Of a stretch of 64,000 nucleotides of DNA, positions 41,833-50,209 are shown piece by piece. The stretch is taken from NCBI GenBank assembly GCA_002683405.1, contig NYTH01000006.1, forward strand, positions 1 through 64,000, written 5' to 3'. Under the pieces are notes generated by a model. That model ran no database searches and was not told the DNA's origin. It was given only the letters and a program-made list of their open reading frames with translations. Both the position numbers and the translations under genes were made by a program. The stretch's first letter is position 1, and every line of letters starts with the position of its first letter. Origin of the DNA: Salinisphaeraceae bacterium (GTDB lineage: Bacteria > Pseudomonadota > Gammaproteobacteria > Nevskiales > Salinisphaeraceae).

Positions 41833-42624
41833 TCAGCCCGGCGTACTCAACCCGCCGTTAACGCTGAGGGTCTGGCCGGTAATGGCGCGCGCACCCGGCC
41901 CGGCGAAGAAAGCGACCGCCGCGGCGATATCCTCGCAGCGAACGTCAAACAACATGCGTTTTTTCAACTGCTGGAGCATGCCGTCGTGATTGTCCATAAG
42001 GGCCGCGGAACCGGCTTGCCAGCGAGGTATGGCGTCGCTGACGAAGCTCAGCGAGACCACGTTGATACGCACGCCCTCGCGTCCGAACTCGCGCGCCAGT
42101 GCCCGGCTCATCTGCATCATGCCCCCGGTAGCCCCGCCAATCATGGATTCGCCCACTGTGGCAATGCGGCCGGCATCGGTGCCTACCAGCACGATGCTTC
42201 CAGCGCCCGTGGCGCGCATATGGGGCGCGAAGGCCTGTAGCGCATACACGCGTGACAGCCAGTGTGCCTCGATGTATTGCTGCCAGTGGGCTGCTTACAT
42301 GTCGTCAAACAGGCGGAAGGCCTGTGAGTCATGGCTGGCGCCCGCGCCGGTAACCACCAGGATATCCACGCGCCCGTGCGCGGCCACGACGCGCTCGGCT
42401 AGCGCCTGCATGGCCTTCGGTTGCAGTAGATCGCCGCTTTCGAACTCAGCGCTGCCCCTGGCCCGGCTAATGGCGGCCACCACGGCCTGGCCGTCCTTGC
42501 GGTTGCGGCCGCTGACCACCACGTGCGCGCCTAGCCGGGCAAGCTCTTCAGCGCAGGCGCGGCCGATGTAGGCGGTGGCGCCGGTAACCACGGCAACCTG
42601 GTCGGCTAACGGTTTTTCACTCAT
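41833..42624 (-). pseudogene. SDR interrupted by an in-frame TAA
   Basis: One continuous frame encodes a typical SDR except for a TAA at 42297-42295 after residue 109. The first part has QVAVVTGATAYIGRACAEEL and VDILVVTGAGASHD; the second has IVLVGTDAGRI and GREGVRINVVSLSF and ends ITGQTLSVNGGL. The active-site position is MIGGATGGMMQM, so the YxxxK tyrosine is replaced. Removing the stop restores a protein of about 263 residues. The codons flanking the stop (DDM and AAHWQQYIEAHW) are normal SDR sequence, so a recent nonsense mutation or sequence error is likely. It lies between the CoA-transferase and the LCAD-like gene. Confidence 0.8.
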
Positions 42625-42665
42625 TGGCATGCTCGTCGAGTCAGGGAACTGGTTGGTCGCGAAGC

Positions 42666-44375
42666 TCAGTCCAGGAACCAGCGTTGCGGGTCGAAACGCC
42701 GGAGCTGGGCGAGTTCCTCGTCATCCGGGGGCTCCAGCCAGCTCACTTCGGCAGCGGTTTCGAAGGCGAAGCCGCAGCCATCGCGGATGGCCTGCACGCG
42801 CTCGGCTTCGCTGCGATCACTGCCGTCGGATAGCAGGCGTGTCAGGCGCAGGCGCCGCACACCGGCCGGCTTTTCGAATACGGCCTGGTCCGTGACCAGG
42901 GTGCGCAAACGTCGACCCGGCGAGGTGACGTAGGGCACCTTTTCCACGCAGCGGTTGGGCGCGAGCCGTCCGACCACCAGCAGTTCCCGGGCATTGCTGG
43001 CGATGTCATTGGCACCGCCTGAGCCGGCAATGAAAAGCTTGCCGGGAATCAGCGTGGTGTTGATGTCACCCTGCGCATCGATCTGGCCGAAGCCCATGAC
43101 GCCCAGACAGCGGGCCTGAGCACCGGCCATGAGTATGCCCATGAGCCGGGGGGTGTCGGTAAGCGACGTGCAGGAGAAGTAATTGGCCTGGTTGAACACC
43201 GCGGGATCGCCGTCGGCGGGTGCGTAGCCGTACAGACCGACTTCGGCCATGAGCTGGAATGCGTGCTCGCCGCCGGCCAGGGCGCGGTGCGCCAGCCAGG
43301 CAGCGAGGTTGGCCTGTCCGGCTCCGGCCAGCAGGCTGCCGAGCCCGCTCACCACGATTCGTTCGCGGATCATCCGGGCCGCGGCGCAGAGCATGCGTTC
43401 GACCGTGCTGGGTGGGCCGGTCTTGGGTACGGGTAGCGCACGGGCCCGCCCGGCGGCATCGTCGTCGGCACGCTGGCGCAGTCGCCTGCGCCGGGCTTTA
43501 CCCAGATGTTCGGCATAGGCTTCGGGACTTTCACAGCCTAGCACCCACTCGTCGATCCACGCTTGCAGTGTGGCTGGTTTCTCGCCCGCCGTGCGCGCCT
43601 GGTTCACGAATTCGTAGTCTTCCGCATAGCCGGAAAAATCCGGTATGCCAGCCCTGCTCATGCCTCCCGGATGCGCGCCCCAGGGCGCGGGGCAGACCGC
43701 GCGCACATAGTCGCCGGGCAGTTGCACCAGGTGCGCGTGTCGCCGCAGTGTCTCGCTGTCCACAATGTGTTCGGCGGTGACAATAGCGCCCTCGCGGGCG
43801 GCCAGCGCCCCGTATGCATTCTCGGCCTGTGGATAACCGAATACGGTGTTGCCCTGCTCGTCGGCCATCCAGGCATGTACCAGGCTCAGGTCCGGGTAAA
43901 GTGCATGCACCAGCGCCAGGCGGCCGTGGCCCCGCGGGTCTTGGGTGACGGTCAGCGCATGGCTGTTATCGGTTTCCATGTTGCTGCCCAGCAGCGAGCG
44001 CGTGGGCAGCCAGGGCACGCCCTGCGCGGCGGCCTTGAGCCGCAGCGGCAAGCTCAGAATGCTCCACATTTCCAGTTCCAGCTCGCCCGACTTCCAGGCT
44101 CGCTGGAATACCGGATTGGGGCCGGGGGTGCGATAGGGCTCACCGCAATAGCTGGCAATAATCTTGCTGACCAGGCCTCCTGCCACCCAGACTGCATGCG
44201 GGTGATTGGCGGAAAATGCGATCAGTTCAAAGCCAGGGGCCTGGCCCCAGAAGCGGCGGGCCACGGCGTGCATGGCCGCGGTGGGCCAGCGTAGCCCGGT
44301 TTGCAGCGTATGCACGCGCATGCCGGGCCGCAGGAAACGGGCCACGGCCTCGTTGACCGGCATGCACTTGCTCAT
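42666..44375 (-). CDS. Fused alpha-beta CoA-transferase family I protein (GctAB/IpdAB-like)
   Basis: This 569-residue protein joins both halves of a family I CoA-transferase. The A half (about residues 1-260) starts MPVNEAVARFLRPGMRVHTL and contains LVHAWMADEQGNTVFGYPQ. The B half begins near residue 330 (ERMLCAAARMIRERIVVSGLG) and has QLMAEVGLYGYAP, whose Glu sits where glutaconate CoA-transferases carry the catalytic residue. GSGGANDIASNARELLVV is also typical. The nearest relatives I can recall are glutaconate-CoA-transferase-like and IpdAB ring-opening hydrolases of steroid catabolism, normally two separate chains. It could transfer CoA or hydrolyse a beta-diketone ring CoA ester. Confidence 0.75.
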   Translation of the reverse strand: MSKCMPVNEAVARFLRPGMRVHTLQTGLRWPTAAMHAVARRFWGQAPGFELIAFSANHPHAVWVAGGLVSKIIASYCGEPYRTPGPNPVFQRAWKSGELELEMWSILSLPLRLKAAAQGVPWLPTRSLLGSNMETDNSHALTVTQDPRGHGRLALVHALYPDLSLVHAWMADEQGNTVFGYPQAENAYGALAAREGAIVTAEHIVDSETLRRHAHLVQLPGDYVRAVCPAPWGAHPGGMSRAGIPDFSGYAEDYEFVNQARTAGEKPATLQAWIDEWVLGCESPEAYAEHLGKARRRRLRQRADDDAAGRARALPVPKTGPPSTVERMLCAAARMIRERIVVSGLGSLLAGAGQANLAAWLAHRALAGGEHAFQLMAEVGLYGYAPADGDPAVFNQANYFSCTSLTDTPRLMGILMAGAQARCLGVMGFGQIDAQGDINTTLIPGKLFIAGSGGANDIASNARELLVVGRLAPNRCVEKVPYVTSPGRRLRTLVTDQAVFEKPAGVRRLRLTRLLSDGSDRSEAERVQAIRDGCGFAFETAAEVSWLEPPDDEELAQLRRFDPQRWFLD

Positions 44376-44377
44376 CG

Positions 44378-45529
44378 TTATTCCTGCCGCGGTGCCAGCG
44401 CGCGGATTTGCTCATCGCTGTAGCCGAGCCCGGTGAGTACCTGGTGGGCATCGGCATTGAGCTCCGGCCAAAGACAGTCCACTTCGGTGGGGGTTCGGGA
44501 AAAGCGTAGCGGCTGGTCGGGCATCAGCCCGCCCTCGGGGCGGGGTAGCAGCATGCCGCGGGCGCGTAAATGCGGATCACCGGCAATCTCGTCCAGGCTG
44601 CGCACCGGGGTGACGCAACAGTCCACCTCGGCGAAAATCACCTCCCATTCGGCCTGGGTTCTGCGGCCGAATGCCTCGGCCAGGCGCGCGCGTGCGGCCT
44701 GCCCGGCCGGCCCCAGAGCGTAAGCCTGATCCTTGATGTCCTCGACGCCAAGGGTCTTTACCAGCCGTTCCCAGAATTTCCATTCCAGACCGCCGGCCAG
44801 CATGTAGCGTCCATCGGCGGTGGGGTAGACGCCATAGCTGGGGAAGCCGCCGGTTAAGCGGCCTTCTCCCGGCGCTTCCGGCGGCTCTCCGGCCAGCACG
44901 GGTATACCGCTGGCCGCCAGCCAGGGCAGCAGGCCCTCGAACATGGAAACATCGATGAACTGGCCGTGGCCGCTACGGTTGCGTTCCACCAGCGCAGCAA
45001 GCACGGCGATCACCGCCAGCAACGAGCCCCCGCCGATGTCGGCGACCTGGGTGGGCAGCACATGGGGCGGCCCCGCGGCAGCGCGGTTCTGGTCGATCAG
45101 CCCGAGCAGCGACAGGTAATTGCCATCGTGTCCGGCCCTCTGCGCGTATGGGCCGTTCTGGCCGTAGCCACTTATGGCGCAGTAGATCAGTCGCGGGTGG
45201 TCCGCGGACAGAGTGGCATAGTCGAGCCCCAGTCGGGCCATGACACCCGGACGGAACTGTTCGACCACCACATCTGCCTGCGCGATCAGTCGCAGAGCGG
45301 CATCGCGGCCGGCGTCGGTCTTGAGGTCCAGGGCGAGGCTCTTCTTGCCGCGGTTGAGGTAGCCGAAGCGCGGGGCGGGGCTGCCATCGCGGTTGACCCG
45401 GCCGGGGTCGCCACCCGGCTCTTCGATCTTGATGACCTCCGCGCCGAAATCGGCCAGGAACAGCGTGCCCAGCGGTCCAGGCAGCAGACGGGTGAAATCG
45501 ACGACTTTCAGTCCTTCCAGCAGGGCCAT
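44378..45529 (-). CDS. CaiB/BaiF-family protein, alpha-methylacyl-CoA racemase-like
   Basis: This 383-residue family III enzyme starts ALLEGLKVVDFTRLLPGPLGT and contains LNRGKKSLALDLK. GPYAQRAGHDGNYLSLLG matches the GHDxNY catalytic His/Asn region of alpha-methylacyl-CoA racemases. PTQVADIGGGSLLAV holds the conserved Asp. These racemases convert (R)- to (S)-2-methylacyl-CoA so that beta-oxidation of methyl-branched chains can proceed. A CoA-transferase function is the alternative. It starts 6 bp after the citryl-CoA-lyase-like gene and ends 2 bp before the fused CoA-transferase. Confidence 0.8.
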   Translation of the reverse strand: MALLEGLKVVDFTRLLPGPLGTLFLADFGAEVIKIEEPGGDPGRVNRDGSPAPRFGYLNRGKKSLALDLKTDAGRDAALRLIAQADVVVEQFRPGVMARLGLDYATLSADHPRLIYCAISGYGQNGPYAQRAGHDGNYLSLLGLIDQNRAAAGPPHVLPTQVADIGGGSLLAVIAVLAALVERNRSGHGQFIDVSMFEGLLPWLAASGIPVLAGEPPEAPGEGRLTGGFPSYGVYPTADGRYMLAGGLEWKFWERLVKTLGVEDIKDQAYALGPAGQAARARLAEAFGRRTQAEWEVIFAEVDCCVTPVRSLDEIAGDPHLRARGMLLPRPEGGLMPDQPLRFSRTPTEVDCLWPELNADAHQVLTGLGYSDEQIRALAPRQE

Positions 45530-45535
45530 GACAGT

Positions 45536-46312
45536 CTACTCGTTGAAAGGGGCTTCGCCGGCGTAGGGAATACTTTCCTCCGCGGCTTCCCAGATACGCA
45601 TGCCAGCCGGGTAGGCGCGTTCCTCGCGTATATGGCCCACCAGCCCGGCCGCGCGCGCGATCACCGCAATACCCCGCATGACGTCCCAGGGAATGTCGAT
45701 CTCGCGCAGAATCGCGGCAATGCCCCCGGTGGCGTTTATGGTGATATGGCGGCCGTAGACCTCGTCTACCGCCTCACCCAGCAGTTGCAGGGCCGCGATG
45801 TGTCGTCCGGGAATATCCTCGCGCTTGGCTACTTCCAGAAAGCGGGGCGTGCGTGGGTCGTCGGGCTTGTGCAGGTTGTGACCGAAACCCGGCAGGCGTT
45901 TTTTCTCCGCGCGGTATTCAGTGGCGATTTGCCTGGCCCGGGCGGCACTGTCGGGCGCGGCGACAATATCGTCGAGCAGTCTTGCGCAGCCTTCCATGGT
46001 GCCCACGAAAACGCTGCCTACCGCGCAAAGGCCCGCCGCCACCGCCGATTGCAGTGCTTCCGGGCAGCTCATGTAGACCATGCGCGTGGCCACCACGCTT
46101 GGCGTCAGGCCGTGCTCCATCAGGCCCACCATGGCCGCGTCCAGGATACGCCGCTGGGCGGCCGTGGGGCGCTCGCCCATGATCTGGAAGTAGGCCATCT
46201 CGGTAAAGCTCAGTTCACCGATGAGTTCATCCACGAGGCTCTTGTCGCGGATGTAGATGGCGTCGCTGGTATGGGTGGAGATGTAGGTTCTGGGTTCGGG
46301 CCGGTCTGCCAT
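45536..46312 (-). CDS. Citryl-CoA lyase/citrate synthase-like protein (short form)
   Basis: This 258-residue protein corresponds to the C-terminal catalytic part of citrate synthase. It shows the active-site stretch LPGFGHNLHKPDDPRTPRFL (His and the following Arg) and INATGGIAAILREIDIPW. Stand-alone proteins of this size are annotated as citryl-CoA lyases. They catalyse a Claisen-type condensation or cleavage between acetyl-CoA and an oxo-acid or its CoA ester. In this operon it might cleave a branched hydroxy-acyl intermediate; substrate unknown. Confidence 0.78.
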   Translation of the reverse strand: MADRPEPRTYISTHTSDAIYIRDKSLVDELIGELSFTEMAYFQIMGERPTAAQRRILDAAMVGLMEHGLTPSVVATRMVYMSCPEALQSAVAAGLCAVGSVFVGTMEGCARLLDDIVAAPDSAARARQIATEYRAEKKRLPGFGHNLHKPDDPRTPRFLEVAKREDIPGRHIAALQLLGEAVDEVYGRHITINATGGIAAILREIDIPWDVMRGIAVIARAAGLVGHIREERAYPAGMRIWEAAEESIPYAGEAPFNE

Positions 46313-46340
46313 ACGGGCTCCCTGGGTTAATTCGTGGGTT

Positions 46341-47102
46341 TCAGTTCCAGTTTTCGCGCGCGGATTTGGCCGAACGGCCGCCGCAGACGAACAGTGTTTG
46401 CGCCGTGATGTAGGCTGCCGCTTCGGAAGCCAGAAAACAGACGGCTTCGCCGATCTCGCGGGGCTGGGCGGCGCGGCCCAACGGCGTGGCCCGGGCTACC
46501 CGTTCGTGGAGTTCGGGGTTGGCCTGGCGAATAAGCGGGGTTTCCACCAGTCCCGGCGCGACCACGTTGACGGTGATGTTGTCCGGCCCCAGTTCTAGCG
46601 CCAATGCGCGGCTCATGCCGATCAGGCCGGCCTTCGAGAAGGCGTAATTAGTCTGGCCGAAGTTGCCCAGCGCCGCGCGCGAGGCCATGGACACGATCTT
46701 GCCGTAGCCCCTTGCGCGCATGCCGGGTACGGCGGCCTGTATGCCGTTCCAGACGCCGCGCGTATTGACCGCCAGCACGGCCTTCCACTCCTCCGGCGCC
46801 ATGTTCCTGATCTGCTTGTCGCGGATGATGCCGGCATTGTTCACCAGGATATCGAGCCGCCCATGCCGGGCCTCGATCCGGGCAACCACCTCCCGCATGG
46901 CGTGCCGGTCGGTCACGTCGCAGGTCAGTGGTTGCGCGCCGACGCCCATGGCCGCGGCGGCTTGTTCCGCGGCGGCCTGGTCGATGTCCAGCACCATGAC
47001 CTTTGCCCCCCGTTCAGCCAGCAGCGCGGCACAGGCCTGGCCGATTCCCGAACCGGCGCCGGTAACCAGGGCAATGCGGCCATCGAAGCGCAGGCTGTCC
47101 AT
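46341..47102 (-). CDS. FabG-like short-chain dehydrogenase (3-hydroxyacyl-CoA/ACP type)
   Basis: This 253-residue classical SDR has ALVTGAGSGIGQACA, DILVNNAGIIRDKQI, the catalytic Ser in VSMASRAALG and Tyr-Lys in YAFSKAGLIGM. MVLDID after beta2 favours NAD(H). It most resembles beta-ketoacyl reductases and 3-hydroxyacyl-CoA dehydrogenases. ATG 47102 was preferred to a TTG two codons upstream. It starts 2 bp after the MaoC hydratase stop, so the pair could carry out hydration and then oxidation of an enoyl-CoA. Confidence 0.9.
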   Translation of the reverse strand: MDSLRFDGRIALVTGAGSGIGQACAALLAERGAKVMVLDIDQAAAEQAAAAMGVGAQPLTCDVTDRHAMREVVARIEARHGRLDILVNNAGIIRDKQIRNMAPEEWKAVLAVNTRGVWNGIQAAVPGMRARGYGKIVSMASRAALGNFGQTNYAFSKAGLIGMSRALALELGPDNITVNVVAPGLVETPLIRQANPELHERVARATPLGRAAQPREIGEAVCFLASEAAAYITAQTLFVCGGRSAKSARENWN

Positions 47103-47104
47103 GC

Positions 47105-47560
47105 TCAACCTGCCTTCTCGTCTGTTCGGCGCCGGATCATGAGCTTGAATATGCCCTTCTGCACGGTTTCGCCGTGCTGGTTGATCAGCCGCATCTCGCG
47201 CTCGACGATACCGCGTTCCGGATTGGAGGTTTCCCGCTTGGCGGCGATGGTCATGCGCAGATGCACGGTATCGCCCAGCCGAATCGGTCCGGTGAAATCC
47301 CAGGTCAGCCCCAGAAACGCAACCGCTGTGCCGTCAAAAATACCCAGGCGCGCTGATAGACCGCTGATGACCGCGACGCCCAGCAGGCCGTGGGCGATAC
47401 GCTCGCCAAAGGCGCTGTCACGGGCGAATTCGGCATCGGTATGTATGGGGTTGTAGTCACCGGACAGGCCGGCGAACTGAACTACATCGGTTTCGGTGAT
47501 GGTGCGGCCGGGCGAGACGAACTCGCGGCCGATTTCCAGGTCTTCGTAATAGAGGCCCAT
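47105..47560 (-). CDS. MaoC-family (R)-specific enoyl-CoA hydratase
   Basis: This 151-residue hotdog-fold hydratase has the hydratase-2 motif FAGLSGDYNPIHTDAEFA (Asp and His) near residues 29-46, followed by GERIAHGLLGVAVI. It adds water to trans-2-enoyl-CoA to give the (R)-3-hydroxyacyl-CoA. The following SDR would oxidise that product. It sits in the middle of the 51361-to-40649 operon. Confidence 0.9.
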   Translation of the reverse strand: MGLYYEDLEIGREFVSPGRTITETDVVQFAGLSGDYNPIHTDAEFARDSAFGERIAHGLLGVAVISGLSARLGIFDGTAVAFLGLTWDFTGPIRLGDTVHLRMTIAAKRETSNPERGIVEREMRLINQHGETVQKGIFKLMIRRRTDEKAG

Positions 47561-47588
47561 AACCTTGTTGCTCCGCTAGAGGTCGTTG

Positions 47589-48236
47589 CTAGAAGCGGCT
47601 CTGGCCCAGACCGGCGCCGCCGTCAACGTCCAGTTGCGCGCCGGCGACAAAGCCGGCCGCAGGTGAGAGGAGGAAGGCGATCGGGGCGGCCAGGTCGTCT
47701 AGCCCGGCCCCACGTCCCAGCCAGGCATAGCCGGCCTGACGCATGGCTCGGCCGGGGGCCTGGCGTTCGGCATAGGCGGTTGCCGGTGGCGTTGCCACCA
47801 CGGTGTTTACGCGAACACCCTTGCGGCCGGCCTCCATGGCCAGGCTGCGGGTGAAACCGGTCATGCCCGCGTTGACCAGGCTGGTCAATGCGGTGCCGGC
47901 ACCCGCGCCGCCATAGAGTTCGCGCCACAGAACCTGCACCATCGCGCCCCGCTCGCGCGCGCTCAGGTACTGGGCGGCCGCGCGATGGATGCCGTAGGCC
48001 GCGTCCAGCCACTGCATGGCTGCGTCCTCGAAGGCGTGCTCGTCCTCGGCCAGCGGCCGCTCCGGCCAGAGCGGGGCCACGCTGACCAGCGCATCGATGT
48101 CCTCGGGCACCGCGGCACCGGCGGACTCGTCCCGGCCCCAGGGCAGAATGCTGGCAGCGTAGCCCTGTACCGCTCCGGCGATGGCATCGGCGAGTTCGGT
48201 ATCGTCGCAGACGATTAGCAGTTTCCCGGTTGGCAT
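47589..48236 (-). CDS. Degenerate SDR-fold protein without catalytic motifs
   Basis: This 215-residue protein is SDR-like in its C-terminal half (NAGMTGFTRSLAMEAGRKGV, PIAFLLSPAAGFVAGAQLDV, DGGAG). The TGxxxGxG cofactor motif is missing; the start is KLLIVCDDTELADAI. The YxxxK pair is replaced by LVNAG. It therefore probably lacks dehydrogenase activity and may be a structural or regulatory partner of another SDR, such as the one at 46341. The start overlaps the stop of the upstream acyl-CoA dehydrogenase (TAATG). Confidence 0.75.
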   Translation of the reverse strand: MPTGKLLIVCDDTELADAIAGAVQGYAASILPWGRDESAGAAVPEDIDALVSVAPLWPERPLAEDEHAFEDAAMQWLDAAYGIHRAAAQYLSARERGAMVQVLWRELYGGAGAGTALTSLVNAGMTGFTRSLAMEAGRKGVRVNTVVATPPATAYAERQAPGRAMRQAGYAWLGRGAGLDDLAAPIAFLLSPAAGFVAGAQLDVDGGAGLGQSRF

Positions 48237-49408
48237 TAGGCGCGGTCCACGAGGCCGAGTACTCGAGCCATGTTGAGGGTGAGCGCCTCGTTGGCGCCCT
48301 CGGTAATGGTGTACAGCCGTCCATCACGCCATAGCTGTTCGATGCCGTATTCCTCGATATAGCCGTAACCCCCATGCAACTGAACGGCGTCGAACAGGAT
48401 GGTCTGGAGCTGCTCGGAGCAGAACACCTTGACCATCGAGGATTCGGCTCTGACATCCAGGTTCCGGTCGTAGAGCCCGGCTACGCGGTGGGTGTAGCTG
48501 CGCATGACGTCCAGGTGCATGGCCATGCGTGCCAGTTTGGTCTGGGTGAGCTGCATGTTTGCCAGTCGCTCGCCGAACAGGCGCCGCTCGTTGACGTAGG
48601 CCGCGGTTTTTTCCAGCGCGGCCTGGCCAACACCGGTGGTGCGTGCGCCGTAGGTAATCCTTCCCGAGGCCATCAGCGACTTCATCATGTTCATGCCGGT
48701 GCCTTCCTCCTTGCCCAGCATGGCGCTGGCCGGCACACGTACGTTTTCCAGGCGTAGTTCGCCAACCTGGGAGGAGCGGTTGCCGCATTTTTTAAGAGTG
48801 CGCACGCATTCCATGCCGGGCCGGTCCATTTCCACCAGGAACACGTTCATGCCGCGGCGCCCGGCCTCCGGGCGGGTCTTGGCGTGCACCACGGCAAAAT
48901 CCGCAATGGGGGCGTTGGTGATGAAGACCTTGTAGCCGTCCAGTACGTAGTCATCGCCCTCGCGCCGCGCGGTGGTGCGAATGGCGGCGGCGTCGGAGCC
49001 GGCCTCGGCTTCGGTGAGCGCCCAGCAGGCGATTTTCTCGCCGCGCAGCGCTGGTCGCAGGAACGCTTCCTGCTGTTCGGTGCTGCCATGATGGGCGATG
49101 ATTTCCGCGGTAATGCCTCCCTGGATCATCAGCGCGCCGGCGATGCCGGCATTGACGCGGCACAGTTCCTCGATAAAGACCATTTCCGTGAGCTTGTCGG
49201 CACCGCCACCGCCGAGTGACTCGTCCAGGTTGATGCCCAGCCAGCCGAGCTTGCCGACCTGCGCGAACAACTCGCGCGGGGTCTGCCCCGTGGCCTCGGC
49301 CTGAGCGGCACGCGGCCGGATTTCGGCCTCCGCGAAGCGGCGTACGGTGGCCCGGAACTCGGTCAGTTCGGCGGCTTCGTCCTTGGGCTGGTAACGGGCG
49401 TCGGCCAT
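48236..49408 (-). CDS. Acyl-CoA dehydrogenase
   Basis: This 390-residue enzyme has CWALTEAEAGSDAAAIRTTA (FAD/substrate loop) and the C-terminal catalytic Glu in LYTITEGANEALTLNMAR (TEG, equivalent to YEG). QLHGGYGYIEEYGIEQLWRD is typical. It follows the crotonase gene by 2 bp. Together with the two other acyl-CoA dehydrogenases of this operon, it suggests stepwise oxidation of a complex acyl chain or ring. Substrate range is not readable. Confidence 0.9.
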   Translation of the reverse strand: MADARYQPKDEAAELTEFRATVRRFAEAEIRPRAAQAEATGQTPRELFAQVGKLGWLGINLDESLGGGGADKLTEMVFIEELCRVNAGIAGALMIQGGITAEIIAHHGSTEQQEAFLRPALRGEKIACWALTEAEAGSDAAAIRTTARREGDDYVLDGYKVFITNAPIADFAVVHAKTRPEAGRRGMNVFLVEMDRPGMECVRTLKKCGNRSSQVGELRLENVRVPASAMLGKEEGTGMNMMKSLMASGRITYGARTTGVGQAALEKTAAYVNERRLFGERLANMQLTQTKLARMAMHLDVMRSYTHRVAGLYDRNLDVRAESSMVKVFCSEQLQTILFDAVQLHGGYGYIEEYGIEQLWRDGRLYTITEGANEALTLNMARVLGLVDRA

Positions 49409-49410
49409 GC

Positions 49411-50187
49411 TTACTCGCCTCTGAATACCGGCGGTCGTTTTTCCACGAATGCGGCCATGCCTTCACGCTTGTCCTGGCTGGCAAACAGCCGGGCCAGACA
49501 TTGCATCTCCACCTCCAGGGCCACGGCAAGACTGGCATCCGGGCCTATGTTGGCCGTGGTCTTGGCGGCCTCCAGGGCCAGGGCCGGGCGCGAGCACAGT
49601 GTTGTGGCCCACTGGCGGGCCAGGTCCAGCAGTTCGGCGTCGGCGACCACGTGGTTGACCAGGCCGGCCTCGCAAGCCCGGTCGGCAGCCACCGGCTCGC
49701 CGAACATGAGCCACTGCTTGGCGCGATTGCGGCCCAGTAACCGTGTCAGCCGTTGCGTGCCGCCGGCACCGGGGATGACACCGATCTTGATCTCCGGCAC
49801 GCCGAAGCGGGCGGATTCGGCAGCCAGCACGAGATCGCATGCCAGCACCAGTTCGCAGCCGCCCCCCAGGGCCAGTCCGTTGACCGCCGCGATGACCGGT
49901 TGCGGCAGGGCCTCAATGCGCTTGTACAGGTCTTGCATCTGTCGTACCCAGGGCATGACATCGACGGCCCCCAGCGGCGCCAGCTGCGCAATGTCCGCGC
50001 CGGCGGCAAAGGCACGTCCGCCACCGGTAATGATGAGCACGCGGGAGTCGGACGCTTCGTCCAGCGCGGCATCGATGGCCTGCATCAACTCGCGCGACAG
50101 CGCGTTCAGGGCCTCGGGGCGGTTGAGAGTAAGCAGGGCAACCTGTCCCTGCTCGAAGCGCTCCAGGATGACCAGTTGCTCGCTCAT
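49411..50187 (-). CDS. Enoyl-CoA hydratase (crotonase family)
   Basis: This 258-residue crotonase has a complete active site: oxyanion-hole segment AFAAGADIAQL, the first Glu in LGGGCELVLACD and the second Glu in VPEIKIGVIPGAGGTQRL. It hydrates 2-enoyl-CoA to (S)-3-hydroxyacyl-CoA. The inner ATG was chosen because AAAGGAGAACAC lies before it. It sits between two acyl-CoA dehydrogenases. By analogy with alicyclic degradation it could act on a cyclic enoyl-CoA such as cyclohexene-carboxyl-CoA, the BadK role (inference). Confidence 0.9.
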   Translation of the reverse strand: MSEQLVILERFEQGQVALLTLNRPEALNALSRELMQAIDAALDEASDSRVLIITGGGRAFAAGADIAQLAPLGAVDVMPWVRQMQDLYKRIEALPQPVIAAVNGLALGGGCELVLACDLVLAAESARFGVPEIKIGVIPGAGGTQRLTRLLGRNRAKQWLMFGEPVAADRACEAGLVNHVVADAELLDLARQWATTLCSRPALALEAAKTTANIGPDASLAVALEVEMQCLARLFASQDKREGMAAFVEKRPPVFRGE

Positions 50188-50209
50188 GCCCGTGTTCTCC
50201 TTTTTTTCA

